Source: an uncultured Croceitalea sp.
GTDB taxonomy: Bacteria; Bacteroidota; Bacteroidia; Flavobacteriales; Flavobacteriaceae
Assembly (NCBI GenBank): GCA_947499565.1
Contig: CANMOV010000002.1
Coordinates: 248,001-312,000, forward strand
DNA: 64,000 nucleotides
Direction of reading: 5' to 3'
The notes under the pieces were generated by a model, which ran no database searches, was not told the origin of the DNA, and saw only the letters and a program-made list of their open reading frames with translations. Shown here piece by piece: positions 44,908 through 54,870 of the stretch (position 1 is the stretch's first letter; each line of letters begins with the position of its first letter). The translations under genes were made by a program, and so were the position numbers.

Positions 44908-46182
44908 ATGACAGCTAAAAATCGAAGAACTTTTTTAAAACGTTTAGGTCAAGGCGCTTTAGGCTCAATGACATTGCCAGCTTTTGGAAATACGCTTTTA
45001 GAAAGTTGGAAAACAGAAGGACTTTCTACTGGGAACACGAATTCTGAGGCATATTGGGAACTCGTAAAGTCGCAATTCAATATTGCAGAGGGTCTTTCCT
45101 ACTTTAATAATGGGTCTTTAGGAGCATCATCAACAAAAATTCAGCAAGAAACACAAGGATTTAGAAATTTATTGGATGGCTTTCCTTCTAAATATATGTG
45201 GGGAGGCTGGGCAGATGAAAAAGAATCTGTTCGTGAAAAGGTTGCGGATTTATTTGCCGTTAGTAGTGAAGAAATAGCATTAGTTCATAATACCACGGAG
45301 AGTATGAATCTAATTGCACGAAGTTTTGATTTGCAACCTGGGGATGAAGTAATTTTGGGAAATCATGAACATGCTAGTGGCACTATTCCTTGGGAGGTAT
45401 GGCAGGAAAGTAAAGGAATAAAATTGGTTAGACCAGAACTACCTATTTTACCAAAGAGTGTGGCTGAGTTGACTTTGGCTTACGAAAAGGCAATCACGTC
45501 AAAAACCAAAGTAATATCTATGTGTCATTTGGTTAATACAAATGGAATGCTACTGCCAGTAAAAGAAGTATCGAAAATGGCACATGAAAAAGGTGTTTTG
45601 GTTGCTGTTGATGGTGCGCAATCTGCGGGTATGTTTACTATTGATTTAAAGGATTTAGAGTGCGATTTTTATGCTGCCAGCTCGCATAAATGGTTGTTTT
45701 CTCCGAAAGGGGTTGGTGTTTTTTATGCAAAGCAAGAAAGCCAGCAATATCTTAAACCATTGATGGTCGCCCGTGGATATAAAGACAAGAGCATACGGCG
45801 TCTAGAAAATTATAACACACGAAACTTACCGGAAGTTTTAGGCTTGGGAGCATCTATAGATTTTCATAATACAATTGGTGATGCAGTGATACATCAACGA
45901 AGTTTTGAACTAAAATCTTACTTCCGTTCCAAAATAGAGAACGATAAGCGTTTTACATTAAAAAGCCCAGCCTCGGATTCGCTTTCTGCAGCAATTCAAG
46001 TTGTGGAGGTTAATGGAAAAGAAGTTAAAGCGGTTAAACAGAAACTTTGGGATGATTATGGAATTGATTGTAGGCCTATGTCTAGCCATGGCTTAAATGC
46101 ACTTCGTTTATCTTTTGCAATTTATATTACTAAAAAAGACATCGATTATTTGGTAAGTGCCTTAAAGGAAGTGGCGGTATAG
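44908..46182 (+). CDS. Tat-exported class V aminotransferase-fold protein
   Basis: A 424-residue PLP enzyme of the class V (isopenicillin N epimerase/cysteine desulfurase) fold. The leader NRRTFLKRLGQ is a twin-arginine signal, so the folded holoenzyme is exported. The PLP lysine is K261 in SSHKWLF, and VDGAQSAGM carries the PLP-binding Asp. Substrate not predictable. Convergent with the molybdoenzyme gene, with a five-base gap. Confidence 0.88.
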   Translation: MTAKNRRTFLKRLGQGALGSMTLPAFGNTLLESWKTEGLSTGNTNSEAYWELVKSQFNIAEGLSYFNNGSLGASSTKIQQETQGFRNLLDGFPSKYMWGGWADEKESVREKVADLFAVSSEEIALVHNTTESMNLIARSFDLQPGDEVILGNHEHASGTIPWEVWQESKGIKLVRPELPILPKSVAELTLAYEKAITSKTKVISMCHLVNTNGMLLPVKEVSKMAHEKGVLVAVDGAQSAGMFTIDLKDLECDFYAASSHKWLFSPKGVGVFYAKQESQQYLKPLMVARGYKDKSIRRLENYNTRNLPEVLGLGASIDFHNTIGDAVIHQRSFELKSYFRSKIENDKRFTLKSPASDSLSAAIQVVEVNGKEVKAVKQKLWDDYGIDCRPMSSHGLNALRLSFAIYITKKDIDYLVSALKEVAV

Positions 46183-46187
46183 TCGTA

Positions 46188-48491
46188 TTAAGACTTTACT
46201 TTTTCAACTTTTACTTTAATAGATTTGCTAATCGGCGTTTTACTTCTATCCGCAAAGTGATTGTAGGGTACTAAAACATTAGTTTCTGGAAAGTAAGCAC
46301 CCAAATTTCCTCTTGGAATATTATAAGGGACAATCAGAAAATTACGAGCCACTCGTATTGTGTTGTCATAATTACTAGTGATGTTTACTACATCAAGCTT
46401 TTTTAAATGAAGCTGTTTCATATCATCTTCATTTACAAACAATACTCTACGTTCATTGTAGACTCCTCTGTATCTATCATCTAAACCATAAATAGTGGTG
46501 TTAAATTGGTCATGGGAACGAATGGTCATCAGCATAAACTCATCGTCTTTTAAATCATGATGCGGTACCTTGTTTATGGTCAATTGTGCTTTGCCATTTG
46601 GTAATTTGCTAAAATCTAACTCTCTAACATTATTTGGCAAATAATAGCCAGCTCCAGAAGAACGTTCCTCTGTTTTATCAAAACCTTTAACAACTTTGTC
46701 AATATATTCCCGGATTAAGCTATAATCGTCTCCTAAGGTTTTCCAATCCATAGCATGTTTGCCATCAAAATACGTATGAGCCAGCCTTGCGATAATTTCC
46801 GGCTCACTCATTAAATTATCTGAAGCAGGTTTTAAAATACCTCTGGATTGGGTAACCCTGCCCATACTATTTTCAACGGTGAATTTTCGTTGCACACCGT
46901 TTTTCATGTCTTTTTCAGAACGCCCAATAGTTGGAAGTAGTAATGCTGTTTTTCCAGTTACTAAATGTGTTCTGTTTAACTTGGTACTCACCTGCACCGT
47001 AAGTTCGCAATTTTGTATCCCTTTTGCTGTATATGTTGTATCTGATGCTGCCATTAAAAAGTTCCCTCCTAGGCACATAAAGACTTTGGCTTTTCCTTTA
47101 TGCATAGCTTTCATGGCTCCTACGGTATCAACCCCTTCTTCACTTGGGGGAGTAAAACCAAGATGTTCCTTTATTCGCTTGTTCAAGTCTTTATTAACAA
47201 AATGCTGAATACCTACAGACCGGTCTCCTTGCACATTGCTATGACCACGCACGGGACATGTTCCGGCGTTAGGTTTTCCTATTGCCCCTTTTAAAAGCAA
47301 TAAATTAATATATTCTCTAATGTTTTCTACACCGTTTTTATGTTGTGTAAGTCCCATTGCCCAGCATACTACTATTTTAGATTTTTTAGCTAAGAGCTTA
47401 ATGGTTTTATTAATTTCTTCTTCGGATATGCCACTTTGGGATAAAAGTTTGGCTTCATCATATTTTTCTAAATCTTGCAGCAATGCATCATATCCGTCTA
47501 CGTATTTTCTGATAAATTCATGGTCAAAAACGTCGCTAGTTATAGTGTCTAGCGCTGCTAATCGTTTTAAGATTAATTTTATTAATGGGATATCTTGATT
47601 AATATTTACCTGTAGATGAATATCAGCAATATCCTCACCACCGTTTACTAGTCCTTTAATATTTTGGGGGTTTCTAAAGTTGACCAAGCCAGTTTCTTCC
47701 AAAGGATTTATGCTGATGACCTTTCCACCATTTCGTTTGCATTTTTCTAAAGCCGAAAGCATTCGAGGATGATTGGTGCCTGGATTTTGACCGGCTACTA
47801 TTACAACTTCCGCTTCATATAAGTCTTCTAACTTTATAGAACCTTTTCCAATCCCTAAAGTTTCACTCAGTGCAACGCCACTGCTTTCATGACACATATT
47901 GGAGCAATCTGGCATATTATTGGTTCCAAAGGCGCGCGCGAACATCCCATATAAGAAAGCTGCTTCATTACTGGAACGACCAGAAGTATAAAAAATAGCT
48001 TCATCTGGAGAATCTAGCTTCTTTAATTCTGTAGCAATAAGTTTAAAAGCTTCTTGCCAGGTAATTGGTTCATAATTGATACTGTCTGGTTTAAGAACCA
48101 AAGGTTCAACAAGTCTTCCAAATTTATTTAGTTCGTAGTCGGTAAGTAGCGAAAGTTCCTCTACAGAATATTTTTGAAAGAAACTTGCATCTGCTTTTGT
48201 AGTGGTTGCTTCATCTGCTAATGCTTTGGCTCCATTCTCGCAATACTCACCAATTTTTGAGGGTTTTTCTGGATCTGGCCAGGCACAACTAGGACAGTCG
48301 AAACCGTCTTTTTGATTCATTTCCAATAAAGCTTTCATGGAACGAGTAATCCCCATTTCTTTAAAACCATGTCGTAAAGCTTCTTTAATTCCTAATAGGC
48401 CAGCAGCATGTGCCACAGGTTTATCTAACCTGATTTTTAGTAATTCTTCTGACCCATGTACAGATATATTTCTCTTGAACTCTGCTGACAT
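46188..48491 (-). CDS. FdhF/YdeP-type molybdopterin oxidoreductase
   Basis: A 767-residue molybdopterin enzyme of the YdeP group. N-terminal cysteines in FDCPSCAWPDP hold a partial iron-sulfur site; molybdopterin-binding parts include AGQNPGTNHPRML and CPVRGHSNVQGDRSVGI. YdeP-like proteins are related to formate dehydrogenase H but their reaction is unclear (acid resistance in E. coli). It follows the DUF7009 gene by two bases on the same strand. Confidence 0.9.
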   Translation of the reverse strand: MSAEFKRNISVHGSEELLKIRLDKPVAHAAGLLGIKEALRHGFKEMGITRSMKALLEMNQKDGFDCPSCAWPDPEKPSKIGEYCENGAKALADEATTTKADASFFQKYSVEELSLLTDYELNKFGRLVEPLVLKPDSINYEPITWQEAFKLIATELKKLDSPDEAIFYTSGRSSNEAAFLYGMFARAFGTNNMPDCSNMCHESSGVALSETLGIGKGSIKLEDLYEAEVVIVAGQNPGTNHPRMLSALEKCKRNGGKVISINPLEETGLVNFRNPQNIKGLVNGGEDIADIHLQVNINQDIPLIKLILKRLAALDTITSDVFDHEFIRKYVDGYDALLQDLEKYDEAKLLSQSGISEEEINKTIKLLAKKSKIVVCWAMGLTQHKNGVENIREYINLLLLKGAIGKPNAGTCPVRGHSNVQGDRSVGIQHFVNKDLNKRIKEHLGFTPPSEEGVDTVGAMKAMHKGKAKVFMCLGGNFLMAASDTTYTAKGIQNCELTVQVSTKLNRTHLVTGKTALLLPTIGRSEKDMKNGVQRKFTVENSMGRVTQSRGILKPASDNLMSEPEIIARLAHTYFDGKHAMDWKTLGDDYSLIREYIDKVVKGFDKTEERSSGAGYYLPNNVRELDFSKLPNGKAQLTINKVPHHDLKDDEFMLMTIRSHDQFNTTIYGLDDRYRGVYNERRVLFVNEDDMKQLHLKKLDVVNITSNYDNTIRVARNFLIVPYNIPRGNLGAYFPETNVLVPYNHFADRSKTPISKSIKVKVEKVKS

Positions 48492-48493
48492 TT

Positions 48494-48862
48494 TTAATTA
48501 TGAATCTTTGGATTAGGATAATTATCCGACTGGTCTTCAATGGTGTTATCTAAACATGTAAAATCTTTTTCCAATAGCAGAGAGAGTGTGTTGCCGGAAG
48601 AGAGCTTTTGAATATGTTCAAAGCCAACAATGGCATTGGTATACCAACCTTCAATTTTATTTTTTGGAATATGGAGTCTTATTTCGCCTTCAGAAAATAT
48701 TGCATTCATCTGCTTATGGTAAGAACTAACTTCAATTGCATATTTAAAACTGTTAGATTCAAAACACGTATATTCTTCTATAGCCCCCTTTTCTGTAAGG
48801 TTTTTAACCTCGGTTTGAGTAAGCCGAAAACGAATGGAGTTTCCTTTAATGCGAATTTTCAT
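48494..48862 (-). CDS. DUF7009 family protein
   Basis: A 122-residue small protein starting MKIRIKGNSIRFRLTQTEV, the usual DUF7009 opening. It is beta-rich and soluble. It is found next to FdhF/YdeP genes in Bacteroidota and could help cofactor insertion or act as a chaperone. The two-base gap to the molybdoenzyme gene supports an operon. Confidence 0.82.
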   Translation of the reverse strand: MKIRIKGNSIRFRLTQTEVKNLTEKGAIEEYTCFESNSFKYAIEVSSYHKQMNAIFSEGEIRLHIPKNKIEGWYTNAIVGFEHIQKLSSGNTLSLLLEKDFTCLDNTIEDQSDNYPNPKIHN

Positions 48863-48900
48863 TAGGTATATTAAACAATTACCATTCTAAGGTAATGGAT

Positions 48901-51900
48901 TCAATTTAAATTTTTTGAATCAAAAACTTTTTTACTTGTTTTCATATCCGCATAACGTGGATCTTGGATATAATTTTCTTTTTGCATTTTAATGACTTCA
49001 ATACTTAGAAATCCAAATTCACTAACTACCTTTCCGTAAAAACGATAAATTCCCTTGCCTCTAAATTTATATTTTGCAGCAACTGGAGGAAAAAGAACGG
49101 TATCAAAGACTTCCCCATTTTGGTCCAATAACGTTGCAAAATGCATTCGTTTGCCTGTATGTGTACTTGTGTTTTTTACAGTAATTAAGTACCCATAAAT
49201 ATCAATCTTGTTGTTTAGATAGTCTGGTAAGTTTTTTTGCCCATTATTATTTTTTGGAGTTTCTACCAATAGCTTAAATGGACTGCATAGTGGAAAACCC
49301 AGAAGCTCCCATTGTTCAAAAGCGGTTTCTAGATAGGTTGTGTCTAATGGGGGGATTTTAAATTTCCCGTTCCTAGCGGGAAATAGTTTTGGATGCTCTA
49401 TTCTTTTTTTCTTACCTAGCATTAGATATGCTTTCCATAGCATTTGATGCTTATTAATTCTAGTGAACCGGAAGGCATTAATCCGTACTAAAATACTTAA
49501 TTGCTCCACAGAGAGAATTACTCTATCAACAAAATCTTCTAAGGATTTAAATTTCCCATTAGTCTGCCGTTCTTTAAGAATACGTTGTATTACTCGTTCC
49601 TCTAAATCACGCAAATACATAAATCCTAGGTATATATTTTTATGATGAATTATGTTAGCGCCATAGCTTTGATTAATACATGGTGGGTGTATAGTTGCTC
49701 CTTGCATACGGGCTTCATGAATGTAAAATTCAGGACGATAAAACCCGCCTCCATTATTAAGTACAGCTACCATATATTCTAAAGGAAAGTAGGTTCTAAG
49801 AAATAAACTTTGATAGCTTTCTACAGCATAAGAAGCGGAGTGTCCTTTGGCAAAAGCATAACCTGCAAAACTGGCAACTTGATACCATATTTCATCAACC
49901 GTTTTTTCTGGATATCCTTTTTTGATACAATTTGCTCTAAATTTTTCTTTAACCTTTTCAAATTCCGCACGTGACCTAAACTTACCGCTCATACCACGCC
50001 TTAATACATCTGCTTCTCCTAAATCTAAATCTGCAAAATGGTGGGCAACCTTAATCACATCTTCTTGGTAGACCATTACTCCATAAGTATCTGGCATAAT
50101 GTCTAATAATACAGGATGTGCTTTTTCTTGAGCTCTACCTGGATTTCGATGACGTAAAATATATTCACGCATCATACCGCTTTTTGAAACTCCAGGTCTA
50201 ATTATAGAACTGGCAGCAACCAGCCCTAAATAGTTATCTACTTCCAGTTTTTTTAGCAACATGCGCATGGCAGGAGATTCTACATAAAAACATCCCATGC
50301 ATTGCGCAGTCTTAACTAAGTTATTAATATTAGGGTCTTTGTAGAACTTATTTACATCATGGATATCAAAATTTGCTTTATTTGGTTGATTGTATGCTAC
50401 AATTTCTAAGGTGTCTTTTATTTTTCCAAGCCCCCGTTGTGCTAGAATATCAAATTTGTATAGTCCAACATCTTCTGCGATAATCATGTCAAATTGAATG
50501 GTTTCGAAACCTTTTGGAGGCATAAAGGTTGCTGAAAACCAGTTTAATGGTTGTTCGCTGATAAGAATACCACTGGCATGAACACTTACATAATTAGGTA
50601 TTCCATGTATAAGGTTTCCATACTTTAAAACCAATGCGGCTACTTTGTCCAATTTTGACGATTGAAATTGACCATTGCTCAATGCATCAATTTCTTCCTT
50701 TGGAAGCCCAAATACTTTTCCTAGTTCTCTAATTGCTCCTTTTTGTTTAAATGTTACATAAGTGCCAACTAAAGCAACATTTTTAAATCTACTAAAAATG
50801 TATTGCGTCATATGTTCTCTATCACGCCAAGAAAAATCAATGTCAAAATCTGGCGGGTTAGCTCTATACAGATTAATAAATCTTTCAAAATACAGGTCTA
50901 GTTGCATAGGGTCAACATCAGTAATGCGCAACAAATAAGCCACAATACTGTTGGCACCACTTCCCCTCCCTACATAGAAAAACCCTTGTTCTCTGGCATA
51001 ACTTACTATGTCCCAATTAATTAAAAAATAAGAGACAAAGCCCATCTTCTTGATCAGGTGCAATTCTTTGGCCAAGCGTTTTTTAATGTCTTGTGTTATT
51101 TTGGGGTAGCGATAAGAAAGTCCATCTCTACAAAGCTTTTCAAGAAGCTCCTGGTCTTCTTTTTGAGAATTTCTATAATACCGCAAATTTTGAGGTTGTC
51201 GGTCTTTAGAAAAATCAAAATGTATTGTACATTGATTAAGTAAATGGATAGTGTTCTCTAGAATAAATGGGAATTCGGAAAATGCCTTCGCTAAATTTTC
51301 AACAGCGTACATTTTTTCTTCTTCATCTGCTTCTTCATTTTTATTTAGTTTGCTAAGTAAAACATTGTTATCTATTGCGCGCAATAGACGATGGGCATTA
51401 AAATCGCGTTTATTTCTAAATGTTACGGGCTGCTGTACCACTAGTTTTTCATCTAACTTTTTTAGTCTGGAAAAAGGCAAACGGCGCAAATCTTTTATTG
51501 AAATACCAATGAATTCATGATTCAAAAATTCATTTTGTTCATTGAGCAATACTTTTTCGAAAGGATAAATGATAAAAGCATCTTTAAAAATGGGTGCCCG
51601 TTGCGGAATTTTAGTTTTATGGTGGAGATGATGAGATAAAAACCTATTCAATTCTTCATATCCTTTATTATTTTTTGCAATACCAATAAAACATTGGTCA
51701 GCACCATTTCTAAAGTCAATCCCCACAGCAGGTTTAATATCATGTTCATAAGCCTTTCTAACAAAGTTTAAACAGGCTGAGGTGTTATTTATATCTGTGA
51801 GCACCAACTGTTTCACATCATTTTCTTGAGCAAGTTGTAAGAGTTCTATTTCGGAGAAAGTTCCAAAACGAAGACTATAATATGTGTGACAGTTTAAATA

Positions 51901-51903
51901 CAT
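48901..51903 (-). CDS. dnaE2: Error-prone DNA polymerase, DnaE2/ImuC type
   Basis: A 1,000-residue second alpha subunit without the exonuclease domain. The PHP domain starts at residue 1 and its first His motif is altered (NCHTYYSLRFG instead of HLHTHYS), so metal binding is probably lost. The polymerase triad region PPDFDIDFSWRD is kept. It begins directly after the dinB stop (adjacent bases), so the two are one operon for mutagenic lesion bypass, as in imuBC cassettes. Confidence 0.9.
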   Translation of the reverse strand: MYLNCHTYYSLRFGTFSEIELLQLAQENDVKQLVLTDINNTSACLNFVRKAYEHDIKPAVGIDFRNGADQCFIGIAKNNKGYEELNRFLSHHLHHKTKIPQRAPIFKDAFIIYPFEKVLLNEQNEFLNHEFIGISIKDLRRLPFSRLKKLDEKLVVQQPVTFRNKRDFNAHRLLRAIDNNVLLSKLNKNEEADEEEKMYAVENLAKAFSEFPFILENTIHLLNQCTIHFDFSKDRQPQNLRYYRNSQKEDQELLEKLCRDGLSYRYPKITQDIKKRLAKELHLIKKMGFVSYFLINWDIVSYAREQGFFYVGRGSGANSIVAYLLRITDVDPMQLDLYFERFINLYRANPPDFDIDFSWRDREHMTQYIFSRFKNVALVGTYVTFKQKGAIRELGKVFGLPKEEIDALSNGQFQSSKLDKVAALVLKYGNLIHGIPNYVSVHASGILISEQPLNWFSATFMPPKGFETIQFDMIIAEDVGLYKFDILAQRGLGKIKDTLEIVAYNQPNKANFDIHDVNKFYKDPNINNLVKTAQCMGCFYVESPAMRMLLKKLEVDNYLGLVAASSIIRPGVSKSGMMREYILRHRNPGRAQEKAHPVLLDIMPDTYGVMVYQEDVIKVAHHFADLDLGEADVLRRGMSGKFRSRAEFEKVKEKFRANCIKKGYPEKTVDEIWYQVASFAGYAFAKGHSASYAVESYQSLFLRTYFPLEYMVAVLNNGGGFYRPEFYIHEARMQGATIHPPCINQSYGANIIHHKNIYLGFMYLRDLEERVIQRILKERQTNGKFKSLEDFVDRVILSVEQLSILVRINAFRFTRINKHQMLWKAYLMLGKKKRIEHPKLFPARNGKFKIPPLDTTYLETAFEQWELLGFPLCSPFKLLVETPKNNNGQKNLPDYLNNKIDIYGYLITVKNTSTHTGKRMHFATLLDQNGEVFDTVLFPPVAAKYKFRGKGIYRFYGKVVSEFGFLSIEVIKMQKENYIQDPRYADMKTSKKVFDSKNLN

Positions 51904-53118
51904 TTATTGTTTGCGATGTGCTAATACTACAGGGGGTTGACCATTAAAAGGATTATGCATTCTGCCAATAGTTTTGGCACCCATGGCTGAAGCACGGAGT
52001 ACGCAGCGCTCACCAAAACGATTACGTACGTAATCCATAGCTTGGTATAGGTTTAAAGCTTCTTGCGTATCTTCAAAAAGATTTATTTGATAATTGCCAG
52101 ATACTAAATGGCTAAAACGAATTCCAATTAACCGCACTAGCATTCTTTTGTTATACAATGTCTTAAACATGTCCAAAATCTTTGGAATTAGAATATGATC
52201 TGCACTGGTATATGGAATTCGTAATTGTTTTGAATACGTATTGAAATCAGAATACCTAATCTTTACTGCGATACATGCCGTTAATTTATCACCACGTCTT
52301 AATTGATAAGCTAAATTTTCGGTCATTGCCATTAGAATTCCCTTTAGTTTTATAACATCAATAGTATCCCTGTCAAAAGTGCGCTCTGTTGAAATCGATT
52401 TTCTGTCGCAAAATGGAACAACTGGCGTATGGTCGATGCCGTTAGCACGTTTCCATATAACTTGTCCATTAGCGCCCAAAACACGTTGCATAATATCCAT
52501 AGGCATTTCTTGTACAGTTTTTACTTGTCTAATACCTAAATTTCTGAGGGTTTGATAGGTTTTGTCTCCTACCATAGGAATTTTTTTAATGGAGAGTGGA
52601 GCCAAGAATGGTTTTTCCAAGCCAAAGTCAATTTTTAGTTGATTGTTTGGTTTTGCTTCATTAGTAGCAACTTTGGAAACAACCTTATTTACAGATAATC
52701 CAAATGAGATGGGAAGACCGGTTTCTTTTATAATCTTTTGTCGTAACTCACTTGCGTATTTGTAGGAGCCAAAAAATTTGTCCATTCCAGATAAATCGGC
52801 ATAAAACTCATCAATGCTTGATTTTTCGAAAACGGGAACTTTTTCTTTGATGATTTCCGTTACCACATCAGAATGTTTGCTGTAAGTACCAGCATTACCG
52901 CGAATGACTACTGCTTCTGGACAAAGTTCTTTAGCCATACGCATTGGCATACCAGAATGTACTCCAAACCCTCTAGTCTCGTAACTACATGCAGCTACTA
53001 CGCCTCTATCGCTAGTGCCACCTACTAAAAGTGGCTTGTTTTTAAGTTCTGTATTGATAAGACGTTCTACAGAAACATAAAAAGTATCTAAGTCTAGATG
53101 TAAAATTGTTTTTTTCAT
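51904..53118 (-). CDS. dinB: Y-family DNA polymerase (DinB)
   Basis: A 404-residue Y-family polymerase. The catalytic residues are intact: D9-x-D11 in LHLDLDTFYVSVE and the DE pair in KSSIDEFYADLSG. It is therefore an active polymerase rather than an ImuB-type inactive one. It heads the dinB-dnaE2 operon. A double palindrome at 53145-53174 is the likely damage-response operator, and the start codon sits in a small hairpin. Confidence 0.92.
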   Translation of the reverse strand: MKKTILHLDLDTFYVSVERLINTELKNKPLLVGGTSDRGVVAACSYETRGFGVHSGMPMRMAKELCPEAVVIRGNAGTYSKHSDVVTEIIKEKVPVFEKSSIDEFYADLSGMDKFFGSYKYASELRQKIIKETGLPISFGLSVNKVVSKVATNEAKPNNQLKIDFGLEKPFLAPLSIKKIPMVGDKTYQTLRNLGIRQVKTVQEMPMDIMQRVLGANGQVIWKRANGIDHTPVVPFCDRKSISTERTFDRDTIDVIKLKGILMAMTENLAYQLRRGDKLTACIAVKIRYSDFNTYSKQLRIPYTSADHILIPKILDMFKTLYNKRMLVRLIGIRFSHLVSGNYQINLFEDTQEALNLYQAMDYVRNRFGERCVLRASAMGAKTIGRMHNPFNGQPPVVLAHRKQ

Positions 53119-53140
53119 TAGCTAAAAAAGGATAGCTAAT
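53117..53140 (-). promoter_or_regulatory. Hairpin at the dinB start codon
   Basis: ATTAGCTA (53133-53140 on the minus strand) pairs perfectly with TAGCTAAT (53117-53124) around an 8-nt loop. The last two bases of the stem are the A and U of the start codon, which could limit initiation. Confidence 0.4.
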
Positions 53141-53144
53141 TTAT

Positions 53145-53174
53145 GGAATAATTCCTATAAAATGGAATAATTCC
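53145..53174. promoter_or_regulatory. Double palindromic operator of dinB-dnaE2
   Basis: Two perfect 11-bp palindromes GGAATAATTCC at 53145-53155 and 53164-53174, centres 19 bp apart, about two helical turns, 27 bases before the dinB start. This fits cooperative binding of a dimeric repressor such as a LexA-like S24 peptidase. No such gene is in the window. Confidence 0.6.
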
Positions 53175-53232
53175 AATTATATGTATTTGATAATATTGTT
53201 TTTTGGAAGTCCTGTTCTATAATTATATTCTC

Positions 53233-53362
53233 TTGGTAGAATATTAAAAGCTTTAGTATCTTTGTCTTGTTGTGTTGTGTTTCAATTCAACATTGAATTG
53301 AAACTAGGTATTGCATTATAATGCAAACCAATGAAAGGCTTTCCTTATGGGAGGCTTTTTTT
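53233..53362 (+). ncRNA. Candidate small RNA with promoter and terminator
   Basis: A full small transcription unit without an ORF. Promoter: TTGG at 53233 and TATCTTTG at 53257-53264, 20 bases apart. Predicted RNA from about 53270: inverted repeat TTTCAATTCAA/TTGAATTGAAA (53280-53303), a 16-bp perfect palindrome TTGCATTATAATGCAA (53311-53326), then an intrinsic terminator AAAGGCTTTCC/GGGAGGCTTT with a TTAT loop (53334-53359) and U run to 53362. Size about 93 nt. 6S-Flavo or another known family cannot be excluded without a covariance search. Confidence 0.52.
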
Positions 53363-53499
53363 GTGCGTAATTTTTCACTTTAAGCAACTGCTACTTCAAT
53401 TGGAATCGAAAAGCCTTAAAAGTTTCATTTTTTAAATGGGTCTCGACTTCCTAGCTGTATAGTGATAGACTAATGCTCAACCTAACTTAAAAATAAAGA

Positions 53500-54870
53500 T
53501 TATCTATTCTTTAGCTTATATAGCGTTTTTGCAAATTCCGTTTTAATGTTATGATACTTTTGAGGGTTTAAACTCATTTTTCCATAAGCAATGCTGCCTA
53601 GTTGCATTGTGGCATCGGTAGCATAAACAATGGTTGAGGTTAAGTTTTTTAGAGAAGTAGTACTTAATAAAGGAGCAGAAGCGTCTATAATACATGCGTT
53701 TAGATATTCACCTACTTTAAAGAATGCTGTATTGTAATTATTCATAGCTTTTCTGCCAGTTATAGTCGCCATTTCTATAGCATATGAACCGCTATCTTGT
53801 TGTTCATTAGAATAATAGGTGTTTCTTTTATGAGTAATAAGGCGTTGGCCATAATCCAAAATACGTAGTTCTTCTAATGGATTAATTCCTATGTGACTGT
53901 CTGTACCAATACTCCATTTTCCGTTAGCGTTTTGGAATTTAGATAGCGAGAATAATCCATCTCCTAAATTCCCTTCGGTACTTGGACATAATACTACATT
54001 AGCTTTATGCTTTGCGATTCCTAGCAATTCTTTTTCATTAAGATGGGTAGCGTGTACTAAGTGAAAGCGGTCATTTAAATCTATATTTTCTATGAGCCAT
54101 TCCACAGGTCTTTTTCCTAAATAAGCTATTGAGTCATCTATTTCTTTAAGTTGTTCGGAAACATGAATATGAAACGGCATATTTTGTGGTCCTGACTTTG
54201 CAATTTCCGCAATATTAGATGGTGCGACACCACGCATAGAATGAATACCAATTCCAATATTTGCATGTTTATATGCTTTGCAGGCAATTTCACTTGCCTC
54301 TAACAATTTTTGGTATTCATCAATTGTTGATGAAATAAATCTACGTTGTCTTTTATTAGGTTCTTGTCCAAATCCTCCTTTTTGGTAAAAAATGGGGATT
54401 AAGGTAATACCAATACCTACTGTTTCTGCAGCAGCAATTAATCTACTACCCATTTCTGCAAGATTCGTATATGGTATTCCATTTTTATCATGATGTACAT
54501 AATGAAATTCTGCCACATTAGTATATCCATGTCTAGCCATTTCTGCATATAGCATCGTAGCAATAGCTTGCATTTGGTCAGGATTAATAGTTAGTGCTAA
54601 TTGATACATGGCTTCTCTCCAGCTCCAAAAATCATCTGGGCTCGTGCCATTACCTATATGTTTTTCAGTAAGACCAGCCATTCCATATTGAAATGCATGG
54701 GAATGTGCGTTTTGAAAACCTGGAAGCGCAAAACCATTAATTTCTGTAACATCTTCTAAAGGTTTATCTTGAGAGATATTCGTGATAATACCGTTAGCGT
54801 TTATGCTTATATAGGCGTTTTCTAACCATCCCGTATTTAGAAGTATCGCTTTAAATTGATATGTCTTCAT
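53500..54870 (-). CDS. hutF: Formimidoylglutamate deiminase
   Basis: A 456-residue amidohydrolase. Metal ligands are seen in FQNAHSHAFQ, FHIHVSEQ and GTDSHIG. The FWSWREAMY and GMAGLTEKH segments are typical of HutF, which turns N-formimidoyl-L-glutamate into N-formylglutamate and ammonia. It is the last gene of the hut operon and overlaps hutG by four bases. Confidence 0.92.
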   Translation of the reverse strand: MKTYQFKAILLNTGWLENAYISINANGIITNISQDKPLEDVTEINGFALPGFQNAHSHAFQYGMAGLTEKHIGNGTSPDDFWSWREAMYQLALTINPDQMQAIATMLYAEMARHGYTNVAEFHYVHHDKNGIPYTNLAEMGSRLIAAAETVGIGITLIPIFYQKGGFGQEPNKRQRRFISSTIDEYQKLLEASEIACKAYKHANIGIGIHSMRGVAPSNIAEIAKSGPQNMPFHIHVSEQLKEIDDSIAYLGKRPVEWLIENIDLNDRFHLVHATHLNEKELLGIAKHKANVVLCPSTEGNLGDGLFSLSKFQNANGKWSIGTDSHIGINPLEELRILDYGQRLITHKRNTYYSNEQQDSGSYAIEMATITGRKAMNNYNTAFFKVGEYLNACIIDASAPLLSTTSLKNLTSTIVYATDATMQLGSIAYGKMSLNPQKYHNIKTEFAKTLYKLKNR

